Source of the DNA: Collinsella aerofaciens
GTDB taxonomy: Bacteria > Actinomycetota > Coriobacteriia > Coriobacteriales > Coriobacteriaceae
Direction of reading: 5' to 3'
Length of the DNA stretch: 5,398 nucleotides
Assembly: GCA_008671285.1 (NCBI GenBank)
Contig: RPYR01000272.1
Span: 1-5,398 of the forward strand
The position numbers were made by a program, and so were the translations under genes. Below are positions 1 through 5,104 of this stretch, in pieces. Every line of letters begins with the position of its first letter. Within the stretch, counting starts at the first letter, position 1. The notes under the pieces were generated by a model. That model was not told the origin of the DNA. It did no database searches and was given only the letters and a program-made list of their open reading frames with translations.

Positions 1-864
1 AAGCTGGCGCACGGTAAACATGTTGAGGCCGCGCCAATACACGCCGCGCAGGCTCTGCAGCAGCTTGATGAGCATGCCCGAGAGTCCCCAGAACAGGGCA
101 AAGGTGCCCACGGTAACCATAGCGGTCGTAATACCAAACTGGTTCATGGCCTCTTGCAGCTTGCTGTCCGTCGCGGTTAGCGGGAACCCATCACGTAGCA
201 GACGGTAATAGGCCACGCCCACAAGCACCACGCCCACGGCAAAGATGGCAATCGCAATCCAGGGGTTGCGTGTCTTGATGCTCTCGTTGCGACGCTCGGC
301 ACCCATAAGCTCGATGAGTTTGGTACGACGCACGGCGCGAAGGTTCAGCAGTAGCGTGAGCACAAACATTACGAGCATGCAGGCAAGGGTCAGATTGAAC
401 GCATGCACCGAGAAAAAGAAGTGGCAATTGGCGATCTGTGTCTTAAAAAGCGAGGCCGTAAAGAACGTCATGAGCTGGGAGAGTCCCACACCCAGCACAA
501 TGCCAGCGACAAAGGCCACGACCGACACTATCACGGTCTCGAGCGCCATGATCGTGGCGACGCGCCCACGCCCCATGCCGAGCACCTGGTACAGGCCAAA
601 CTCCTTCTTGCGGCGTTTCATGATGAAGTTATTGGCATACACCATCAAAAAGGCCATGACACCGGCCAAAAAGTACGTCAGGTCACCGAGCATGCTGCCC
701 ATTACCTGCGCCAAGCCCTTTTCATCGATTCCGGCGATGTCGACCTGCATCGAGATGGTGTTAAAGGCATAGAAGACCGTGACGCCCAGGGTGAGCGTCA
801 AAAGGTAGACGAGGTAGTCGCGGCCGGCACGGCGGACGTTGCCCCAAGCGAGTTTACAGAGCAT
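1..864 (-). CDS. FtsX/BceB-type ABC transporter permease (C-terminus outside window)
   Basis: This is the membrane subunit of an ABC transporter; only its first 288 residues are in the window. The ATG at 862-864 lies inside the end of the ATPase gene (11-bp overlap), so the two are translationally coupled, with a purine-rich GGTGAGG just upstream as ribosome binding site. Hydrophobic stretches fall at about residues 18-36, 62-80, 104-128, 152-175, 201-221 and 245-268. Between the second and third lies a basic cytoplasmic segment with RRKKEFGLYQVLGMGRGR (84-101), which resembles the FtsX-family coupling region that contacts the ATPase. BceB-family permeases have ten membrane helices and a large extracellular domain between helices 7 and 8; that part would lie beyond the left edge, so BceB identity is not proven. 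By family, it would handle antimicrobial peptide or cell-envelope substrates or export lipids or peptides; the substrate cannot be read here. FtsX-family permease is secure; the BceB subgroup is likely. Confidence 0.9.
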   Translation of the reverse strand, partial: MLCKLAWGNVRRAGRDYLVYLLTLTLGVTVFYAFNTISMQVDIAGIDEKGLAQVMGSMLGDLTYFLAGVMAFLMVYANNFIMKRRKKEFGLYQVLGMGRGRVATIMALETVIVSVVAFVAGIVLGVGLSQLMTFFTASLFKTQIANCHFFFSVHAFNLTLACMLVMFVLTLLLNLRAVRRTKLIELMGAERRNESIKTRNPWIAIAIFAVGVVLVGVAYYRLLRDGFPLTATDSKLQEAMNQFGITTAMVTVGTFALFWGLSGMLIKLLQSLRGVYWRGLNMFTVRQL

Positions 865-1639
865 CGGAGCCCTCACCGCCCATCATGGCAACGACCTCCA
901 TAATGCGGTCGAAAAACTCTCGGCGGTCGGTGTCGCCGCGGCGCAGCTCGGTGAAGATCTTGCCGTCGCGGATAAACAACACGCGGCTCGTGTAGCTGGC
1001 GGCAAAGCTGTCATGCGTGACCATGAGCACGGTGGCGCGCAGGCGGCGATTGAGGGCCTCCAGGCTCTCGAGCAGCAGGCGGGCGCGCTTGGAATCGAGG
1101 GCGCCGGTGGGCTCGTCAGCCATGATCATGGTGGGGTCGGTGACGAGCGCGCGAGCCGCGGCAACGCGCTGCTGCTGACCGCCGGACATCTGGTAGGGAT
1201 ACTTGTCGAGCACCTGACTGATAGACAGGCGCGCGGCCACATCCCGCACGCGGGTCGAGATCTCTGCCGAGTTTGTGCGGGCAATGGTGAGCGGCAGGGC
1301 GATGTTCTCGCGCGCCGTGAGCGTATCGAGCAGGTTGGAGTCCTGGAAGATAAAGCCGAGCTCCTCGCGGCGGAACTGCGAAAGCTTAGCCTGCTTCATG
1401 CGCGTCACGTCCTGCCCGTCGCAGCGCATGCCGCCGCTAGTGGCGCCACCGATGGTCGACACGCAGCTGAGCCACGCCGACTTGCCCGAGCCCGAAGCGC
1501 CCATGATGCCAACAAATTCGCCGCGGTTGACGGTAAAGCTGACGTCGTTGAGCGCACGGGTCACGTTGCCCAGCGCTCCATATACCTTTTCGAGATGCGC
1601 GACCTCCAGTACCGGGGTCGCCATGTGCGTGGTTTGCAT
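854..1639 (-). CDS. ABC transporter ATP-binding protein (LolD/BceA/MacB-type)
   Basis: This 261-residue cytoplasmic ATPase would power the downstream permease. All nucleotide-binding motifs are present: Walker A GASGSGKS (47-54), Q-loop Gln99 in FIFQD, signature MSGGQQQR (151-158), Walker B MIMADEP (171-177) with catalytic Glu176, D-loop GALDS (179-183) and switch His209 in VTHD. The residue after the Walker A Ser54 is Ala, where most relatives have Thr (GKSA rather than GKST). The Mg-binding Ser is kept, so activity is expected. Length is normal for ATPases paired with FtsX-like permeases. The start at 1639 is chosen because AGAAAGGA (1646-1653, complement strand) sits 6 nt upstream; a second Met at residue 6 has no comparable site. 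The gene ends inside the permease start. BceA-like operons are often next to a two-component system, but none is seen on this side. Confidence 0.95.
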   Translation of the reverse strand: MQTTHMATPVLEVAHLEKVYGALGNVTRALNDVSFTVNRGEFVGIMGASGSGKSAWLSCVSTIGGATSGGMRCDGQDVTRMKQAKLSQFRREELGFIFQDSNLLDTLTARENIALPLTIARTNSAEISTRVRDVAARLSISQVLDKYPYQMSGGQQQRVAAARALVTDPTMIMADEPTGALDSKRARLLLESLEALNRRLRATVLMVTHDSFAASYTSRVLFIRDGKIFTELRRGDTDRREFFDRIMEVVAMMGGEGSDAL

Positions 1640-1645
1640 ACCGAG

Positions 1646-1653
1646 TCCTTTCT
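1646..1653 (-). promoter_or_regulatory. Ribosome binding site of the ABC ATPase gene
   Basis: AGAAAGGA on the minus strand, 6 nt before the ATG at 1639. It fixes the longer of two in-frame Met starts. Its 5' end overlaps the proximal arm (1650-1658) of the inverted repeat described separately. Confidence 0.7.
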
Positions 1654-1687
1654 TGCGATTAGTCTACGGCATCTATAGTCGCAAGAA
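1650..1687 (-). promoter_or_regulatory. Inverted repeat around the putative -10 of the ABC operon
   Basis: Perfect 9-bp arms TTCTTGCGA (1650-1658) and TCGCAAGAA (1679-1687) are separated by 20 bp. Within the spacer, on the minus strand, TATAGA (1677 down to 1672) fits a -10 hexamer. A start near 1665 would give a leader of about 26 nt carrying the AGAAAGGA site. No good -35 is found 16-18 bp upstream, which would suit an activator-dependent promoter. The repeat may be an operator; as RNA it could form a stem reaching the ribosome binding site, but only if transcription began further upstream. The repeat is observed; promoter and operator roles are inferred. Confidence 0.4.
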
Positions 1688-1722
1688 GACGAGTCGGCTA
1701 CCATCGATATGGCTTACGCTTG

Positions 1723-1740
1723 CCTTACCGTTGTGTAAGG
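1723..1740. promoter_or_regulatory. Small inverted repeat upstream of the Nudix-Vsr gene
   Basis: CCTTAC (1723-1728) and GTAAGG (1735-1740) are perfect 6-bp arms with a 6-bp spacer in the divergent intergenic region, 48 bp before the TTG start. An 18-bp dyad of this kind could be an operator for a dimeric regulator of either divergent gene. No follow-on T-run makes it a terminator. TAAGGT (1736-1741) matches the loose TANNNT form of a -10 box with only a poor -35 (TTACGC, 1714-1719), so promoter assignment is weak. Confidence 0.25.
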
Positions 1741-1772
1741 TACGGGTAGCTAGCCTGTCACGTGTTGATGTT

Positions 1773-1781
1773 GAGAGAGGA
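1773..1781 (+). promoter_or_regulatory. Ribosome binding site that decides the TTG start
   Basis: GAGAGAGGA lies 6 nt before the TTG at 1788. No in-frame ATG or GTG lies near it, so this site places the start of the Nudix-Vsr gene on TTG rather than on the long open stretch upstream, which reads through the divergent ABC operon. Confidence 0.65.
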
Positions 1782-1787
1782 CTCCTG

Positions 1788-2777
1788 TTGAAGACTATTC
1801 ATGTTGCCGCTGGGATCATTCGCAAGGATGGATCTGACGAGCTGCTTGCCGTGCAGCGCGGCTACGGCGACATGCGGGGACTTTGGGAGTTCCCGGGCGG
1901 CAAGCTCATGCGCGGCGAGTCGCCCGAGGACGCCGTACGCCGCGAGCTTATGGAAGAGTTGCAGGTAAAAGTCGCCAACCTGCGTGATTTCTATACCGTT
2001 GAGTACGACTACCCCGATTTCCATCTCTCCATGGAGTGCTACTACTGCTCACTCGCCGATGAATCCGATGAGCCCCAGAAGCACGACCGCCAGCTCGATA
2101 TCCGCTGGATTCCGCGCACCTCGCTTGCCACGGTGGAATGGATGCCCGCCGACAAGGGACTCATTGATGCCCTGATTGAGTTGAAGGAAGATCGGCTTGA
2201 GGCCAACAGCACTACCAAAGATGCCAAGGCCGCCACGACCGAACACCCCGCCGCCAAACCCAAGCGCGCACCTAAGCGCCGCAGCAAAAAGCGTCCCAAG
2301 CCCGGTCTGCTCGACGGCATCGATACCTCCGACCTCTCCGCCGACGAGCGCGAACTGGTGCGCCGTCGCGCCGCCATCAAAAAGTCCATGAAGGGCAACA
2401 AGCGCGCCAACACCAAGCCCGAGCTGCTCGTACGCCAGCGCCTGCGCGCAACGGGCCTTACGGGATACCGTCTGGAATGGAAGGTGCCCGGAAAGCCCGA
2501 CATCGCCTTCCCCGGCCGCAAGATCGCCATCTTCGTCAACGGTTGCTTTTGGCACCGCTGTCCCAAATGCAACCCTAGCCAGCCCAAGCGCAACGTTGAG
2601 TTTTGGGAAGCAAAGTTTCGCCGCAACGTCGAGCGCGACCGCGCTGCCGTGACAGCACTCACTCAAATGGGCTGGACACCCATAACCATCTGGGAATGCG
2701 AGCTCAAAAAAGACCGCATCGACGCCACTATGGAAAAGGTCATCGAGCAGGTGCGGGCCGCAGAGCCGCAGCGCTAG
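1788..2777 (+). CDS. Nudix hydrolase (NudG/MutT-like) fused to Vsr-type DNA mismatch endonuclease
   Basis: One uninterrupted frame of 329 residues joins two repair activities. Residues 1-132 are a Nudix hydrolase: LWEFPGGK (32-39) leads into a Nudix box at 38-60 with Glu44, Arg52-Glu53 and Glu56-Glu57, and Gln59 in place of the usual box Gly. The fold resembles MutT/NudG, which remove oxidised or modified dNTPs. Residues 133-196 are a linker rich in Lys, Arg, Ala and Pro (basic core 157-172), probably flexible and DNA-binding. Residues about 197-325 match Vsr endonucleases, which nick 5' of the T in T:G mismatches. They keep Glu212 (TKPELLVRQRL), Asp238 (GKPDIAF), NGCFWHRCPKC (251-261) with likely catalytic His256, NVERDR (280-285) and IWEC with Cys304. 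Cys253, Cys258, Cys261 and Cys304 could form the structural zinc site. The TTG start is set by GAGAGAGGA. No cytosine methyltransferase lies in the window. Both domains are secure; the joint function is inferred. Confidence 0.92.
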   Translation: MKTIHVAAGIIRKDGSDELLAVQRGYGDMRGLWEFPGGKLMRGESPEDAVRRELMEELQVKVANLRDFYTVEYDYPDFHLSMECYYCSLADESDEPQKHDRQLDIRWIPRTSLATVEWMPADKGLIDALIELKEDRLEANSTTKDAKAATTEHPAAKPKRAPKRRSKKRPKPGLLDGIDTSDLSADERELVRRRAAIKKSMKGNKRANTKPELLVRQRLRATGLTGYRLEWKVPGKPDIAFPGRKIAIFVNGCFWHRCPKCNPSQPKRNVEFWEAKFRRNVERDRAAVTALTQMGWTPITIWECELKKDRIDATMEKVIEQVRAAEPQR

Positions 2778-2952
2778 GAACGAGCCGCCCACACGCCCCG
2801 CGCAGGCGAGCCACATCCGCGCCATAAACCTTAGAAAGCCCTTAAGCTCAAAACCTTTCAAGAGTGTTACTCGATAGCTTTTACCTGCGGTTTCATCGCA
2901 ACGTCAAACCTCATTAAGCCTTTCTTTAGCGCTTCCTTATCTGCACTCGCGG

Positions 2953-2958
2953 CATAAT
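2953..2958 (+). promoter_or_regulatory. Possible -10 element (CATAAT)
   Basis: CATAAT matches five of six positions of TATAAT and predicts a start near 2965, directly at the base of the following hairpin. No TTGACA-like -35 is found at 16-18 bp upstream, so this is a weak call. Confidence 0.25.
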
Positions 2959-2966
2959 ACTGCCAA

Positions 2967-3005
2967 CGCACGGGACCTAGCAGCACACCCCGTGCGCAAT
3001 CTTTT
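2967..3005 (+). terminator. Terminator-like hairpin with T-rich tail
   Basis: Arms CGCACGGG (2967-2974) and CCCGTGCG (2989-2996) form a perfect 8-bp GC-rich stem with a 14-nt loop, followed by CAATCTTTT (2997-3005). It could end transcripts from the Nudix-Vsr gene 190 bp upstream. Alternatively, since a possible -10 lies 8 bp before it, it could be a leader stem or attenuator for what follows. The T-tract is interrupted and the loop is long, so termination would be weak to moderate. Confidence 0.4.
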
Positions 3006-3032
3006 GGTGGACATCGAGGAGGCCGCATAAGC

Positions 3033-3242
3033 ATGCATTCTTCCAATGGCGCAGCACAGCAGCCATCCCAAACACATGCAAACCTTTTCTCCTTCCCCCC
3101 GACACAGAGAAACGGCCTCCTCGACTCCCCCACCACAAAAGCCAAACGCTCAACCAACCAGAGCCACAACTTGCGAGCATCGTTCGAAAAGCTCCAAGCA
3201 TCCCTAGACAAGGCGTTCCCCGAACAGGCAAGAGCAATCTAA
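3033..3242 (+). CDS. Small hypothetical protein (doubtful)
   Basis: A 69-residue frame opened by ATG with AGGAGG (3017-3022) 10 nt upstream, a strong site at slightly long spacing. I do not recognise it. The N-terminal two thirds are polar and low in order (Ser, Gln, Asn, Pro, Thr), with no signal peptide or membrane helix. The last 24 residues contain LRASFEKLQASLDKAF, which would form an amphipathic helix. It ends 25 bp before the AraC-family gene on the same strand, but that gene appears to have its own promoter, which would overlap the 3' flank of this frame. Codon use is rich in C-ending codons but also in CCA, ACA and GCA, giving no clear coding signal. It may be a real small protein or a chance frame; the ribosome binding site is the main support. 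Confidence 0.35.
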   Translation: MHSSNGAAQQPSQTHANLFSFPPTQRNGLLDSPTTKAKRSTNQSHNLRASFEKLQASLDKAFPEQARAI

Positions 3243-3255
3243 GCCCATCGCGCTT

Positions 3256-3261
3256 TATACT
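3256..3261 (+). promoter_or_regulatory. -10 box of a probably leaderless promoter
   Basis: TATACT ends 6 nt before the ATG at 3268, so the predicted transcription start falls on or next to the A of the start codon. There is no Shine-Dalgarno-like sequence between them. No convincing -35 is visible. Leaderless mRNAs are common in actinobacteria, which supports this reading. Confidence 0.55.
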
Positions 3262-3267
3262 GATGCC

Positions 3268-4206
3268 ATGCGAAACATGGATCACATAGAATTGCACCGC
3301 GGAGGACGCGAGGAAGCGTTTCCCGAGACCACCGAAGACTGGCCCTATATTGCCGAACGCGCAGAATTCGCTCGCTATCCGGGCAATTCCGTCCCCTGGC
3401 ACTGGCATTCCGAAGTTGAGCTTTTCTACATGGAGCAGGGAGCGATTGACTATCGAACGCGCGCGGCTCATGAACACGTGCGCTTTGAGGAAGGGTCCGC
3501 CGGCTTTATCAACGGCGGCGTTTTGCACAGCACGCTGCAATCACCCAATTCGGCACCAGCCATTCAAATGTTGCATATCTTTCAGCCGTCGATGCTCGGC
3601 GATCCCGCGGGACGCCTTCAAAAGCGCTATATCAATCCTTTGCTGCAATGCCGAGGCGTCGATGTGCTCAAATGGTCGCCCACCAACCCCGAAGATATGC
3701 CCTTTATCGATTTACTGAAGAGTTCCTTTAACCACGACCTTCAACGGCCGCAGAACGAGATGGCGCTTCGGAATAGCTTGTCAGAGCTCTGGATTCAGAT
3801 TTACGCCAAGGCCGAACCGCTCTTTTCCTCCGACAACGCCTCTTGGATGACCAACCGCGACGTACAGTTCAAGGCAATCCTGGACTATATCCGCGCAAAC
3901 TATGCAGCCGCTATAGATGTGCCCCAGATGGCATCTGCAGCCGGCGTAAGCGAAAGAGAGTGTTACCGCATTATCGAAGCTTGCGCAGGAACGACCCCGG
4001 CGGCATATCTGCGCGCATACCGCGTAAACCGTGCTTGCGAACTTTTGGCACACACCACGCGAACGGTCCAGACAGTCGCGCGCCAATGCGGCTTTATAAC
4101 AGCAAGCCATCTTGGCCAGGTATTTAAAGAACAAATGGGGTGCACTCCTTCGAGCTATCGAGCAGCGAGGCAGAATCTCGATAGTACCAGGCAGAAATCC
4201 CGCTAG
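3268..4206 (+). CDS. AraC-family transcriptional regulator with N-terminal cupin
   Basis: A 312-residue DNA-binding regulator. The N-terminal half is a cupin-type sensor: PWHWHSEVELFYMEQG (43-58) and a later GGVLH (83-87) are the usual histidine-bearing strands of the AraC_binding/cupin fold, so a small ligand, often a sugar, is likely. The C-terminal part is a double helix-turn-helix: first unit about 217-245 (DVPQMASAAGVSERECYRII), second about 266-300, with TVQTVARQCGF then HLGQVFKEQMGCTPSSYR, matching the family signature including Pro294. Length is normal for the family. The ATG at 3268 is chosen because TATACT lies 6 nt upstream, implying a leaderless message; the alternative Met at 3277 has no ribosome binding site either. 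It may control the downstream phosphatase or distant genes; the target and ligand cannot be told. Confidence 0.93.
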   Translation: MRNMDHIELHRGGREEAFPETTEDWPYIAERAEFARYPGNSVPWHWHSEVELFYMEQGAIDYRTRAAHEHVRFEEGSAGFINGGVLHSTLQSPNSAPAIQMLHIFQPSMLGDPAGRLQKRYINPLLQCRGVDVLKWSPTNPEDMPFIDLLKSSFNHDLQRPQNEMALRNSLSELWIQIYAKAEPLFSSDNASWMTNRDVQFKAILDYIRANYAAAIDVPQMASAAGVSERECYRIIEACAGTTPAAYLRAYRVNRACELLAHTTRTVQTVARQCGFITASHLGQVFKEQMGCTPSSYRAARQNLDSTRQKSR

Positions 4207-4250
4207 CCCTTCTTCTGTCACTGCATCAAACTTGCAGGCAAACAACGGAT

Positions 4251-4255
4251 AGGAG
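4251..4255 (+). promoter_or_regulatory. Ribosome binding site of the HAD phosphatase gene
   Basis: AGGAG lies 7 nt before the ATG at 4263. Its presence contrasts with the absence of any such site before the AraC-family gene upstream. Confidence 0.7.
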
Positions 4256-4262
4256 CTACTAT

Positions 4263-4886
4263 ATGAAGTACTTTGACTATATCGTGTTTGACGTTGATGG
4301 GACATTGGCAGATACAGAAGAAAGCGTTCTATCATCGCTTGTCCAGATTGTCCAAGAAGAGACCGGCAAAACGCTCCCCCGACACGAGCTTGAATTTGCC
4401 CTCGGCATACCCGGCAAGGATGCCCTTGAGAAACTTGGGATCTACTCACAGGCAACGCTGGATCGCTGGTGCCAAGTTGCCGCCAGCTTTAAAAGCACCA
4501 TCAGCGTGTTTCCCGGCTTGCACGAAGTTATCGCAACACTCTCCGACAACGGTTGCAAACTTGGCATCGTCTCCTCACGTGCGCGCGACGAATACGCAGA
4601 AGAAATTGCACCCCTTGGCTTCGATAAGTATTTTGAGCACATCATCCTTGTCGAAGACACAACCGAACATAAACCCGCACCCGCTCCCATGCTCGAATAT
4701 CTCCGGCGTACGGGCGCGAATCCTGGCAACGTCGTCTACGTTGGCGACACCGTCTACGACGAACAATGCGCAACTTCGGCAGGGGTCAGTTTTGCCAGAG
4801 CGGCATGGGGATCACACCAAGATATCCCAAACGCCACCTACAACCTCAAAACCCCCAACGACCTGCTAACCCTAACAACCAAGTAA
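4263..4886 (+). CDS. HAD-superfamily phosphatase, phosphoglycolate phosphatase-like
   Basis: A 207-residue cytosolic hydrolase expected to remove phosphate from a small phosphorylated metabolite through an Asp-phosphate intermediate. All four HAD motifs are present: motif I DVDGTLADTE (10-19) with nucleophile Asp10 and acid/base Asp12; motif II Ser104 in IVSS; motif III Lys137 in HKPAP; motif IV GDTVYD (161-166) with Asp162 and Asp166. Residues about 16-80 form a small helical C1 cap, as in Gph, PpaX and beta-phosphoglucomutase relatives. Thr14 and Leu15 follow the usual DGTL pattern, and the length is normal. It follows the AraC-family gene by 56 bp with its own AGGAG site and no clear promoter, so co-transcription is plausible. 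A bidirectional terminator lies about 200 bp downstream. The substrate is uncertain: phosphoglycolate, pyrophosphate or a sugar phosphate are all possible. Confidence 0.92.
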   Translation: MKYFDYIVFDVDGTLADTEESVLSSLVQIVQEETGKTLPRHELEFALGIPGKDALEKLGIYSQATLDRWCQVAASFKSTISVFPGLHEVIATLSDNGCKLGIVSSRARDEYAEEIAPLGFDKYFEHIILVEDTTEHKPAPAPMLEYLRRTGANPGNVVYVGDTVYDEQCATSAGVSFARAAWGSHQDIPNATYNLKTPNDLLTLTTK

Positions 4887-4902
4887 CCCCCGCGCCCCAC
4901 CC

Positions 4903-5003
4903 TTTCAGCCCCAACACCACAAGGGCGATTGAGCAGGACGGTTTGGGCGGGTCCCCGTACTTAGTTTCCAAAATCATTCCACAGCGCGAAGGCTTCTTAT
5001 TAT
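4903..5003. repeat. Diverged direct repeat, copy A
   Basis: This copy begins TTTCAGCCCCAACACCACAA and matches copy B (5004 onward) at 23 of the first 26 positions, sharing CCACAAGGGCGA (4917-4928 and 5018-5029). After a poorly matched middle with a 4-bp length difference, similarity resumes from CTTAGTT (4960-4966) through ATTCCACAG, against CTTAGTT (5065-5071) through TTTCCGCAG. Copy A has no partner arm, so unlike copy B it forms no long palindrome. Confidence 0.6.
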
Positions 5004-5104
5004 TTTCAGACCTAACGCCACAAGGGCGACGACCTCGAGAAGGTCAACTTGGGAGGGACGAGGGCTTAGTTCCCCAATCTTTCCGCAGGGGGCAAAAAGC
5101 CTCG
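5004..5104. repeat. Diverged direct repeat, copy B
   Basis: This second copy begins directly where copy A ends, at a 101-bp offset. Its second half supplies the left arm and the start of the terminator stem of the palindromic element. A short stem, GACCT (5031-5035) with AGGTC (5041-5045), is present only in this copy. Confidence 0.6.

Larger units (their letters stand above)
2778..3032. other. Intergenic stretch with no convincing gene
   Basis: About 255 bp between the Nudix-Vsr stop and the next possible start; with the doubtful 69-residue ORF it is part of 490 bp without a firm gene. There is no obvious terminator just after 2777. The recognisable elements are a -10-like CATAAT at 2953-2958 and a GC-rich hairpin at 2967-2996. 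A minus-strand frame (2867-3034, 55 residues) is open, and its last 20 or so residues look protein-like, but nothing else supports it. Confidence 0.5.

Noticed and set aside
839..1678. Long plus-strand open frame of 279 codons
   Set aside because: It is antisense to the ABC ATPase gene, whose motifs are complete; the plus-strand frame has no recognisable domain and is a GC-rich shadow.
1275..1787. Upstream in-frame extension of the Nudix-Vsr gene
   Set aside because: It reads antisense through the ATPase gene and across the divergent promoter region. Nudix similarity starts at the TTG, which has a good ribosome binding site.
2388..2777. Separate internal translation of the Vsr domain from the ATG at 2388
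   Set aside because: There is no Shine-Dalgarno sequence before this ATG, and it would lose the start of the Vsr N-terminal region.
2042..2861. Two long minus-strand frames (206 and 270 codons)
   Set aside because: Both are antisense shadows of the Nudix-Vsr gene, with compositions mirroring its GC-rich codons and no domain of their own.
2977..3540. Minus-strand frame of 187 codons
   Set aside because: It overlaps the AraC-family coding region, lacks a ribosome binding site and shows no family features.
3781..4455. Minus-strand frame of 224 codons
   Set aside because: It is antisense to the AraC-family and HAD genes, with a cysteine- and serine-rich composition typical of a shadow frame.
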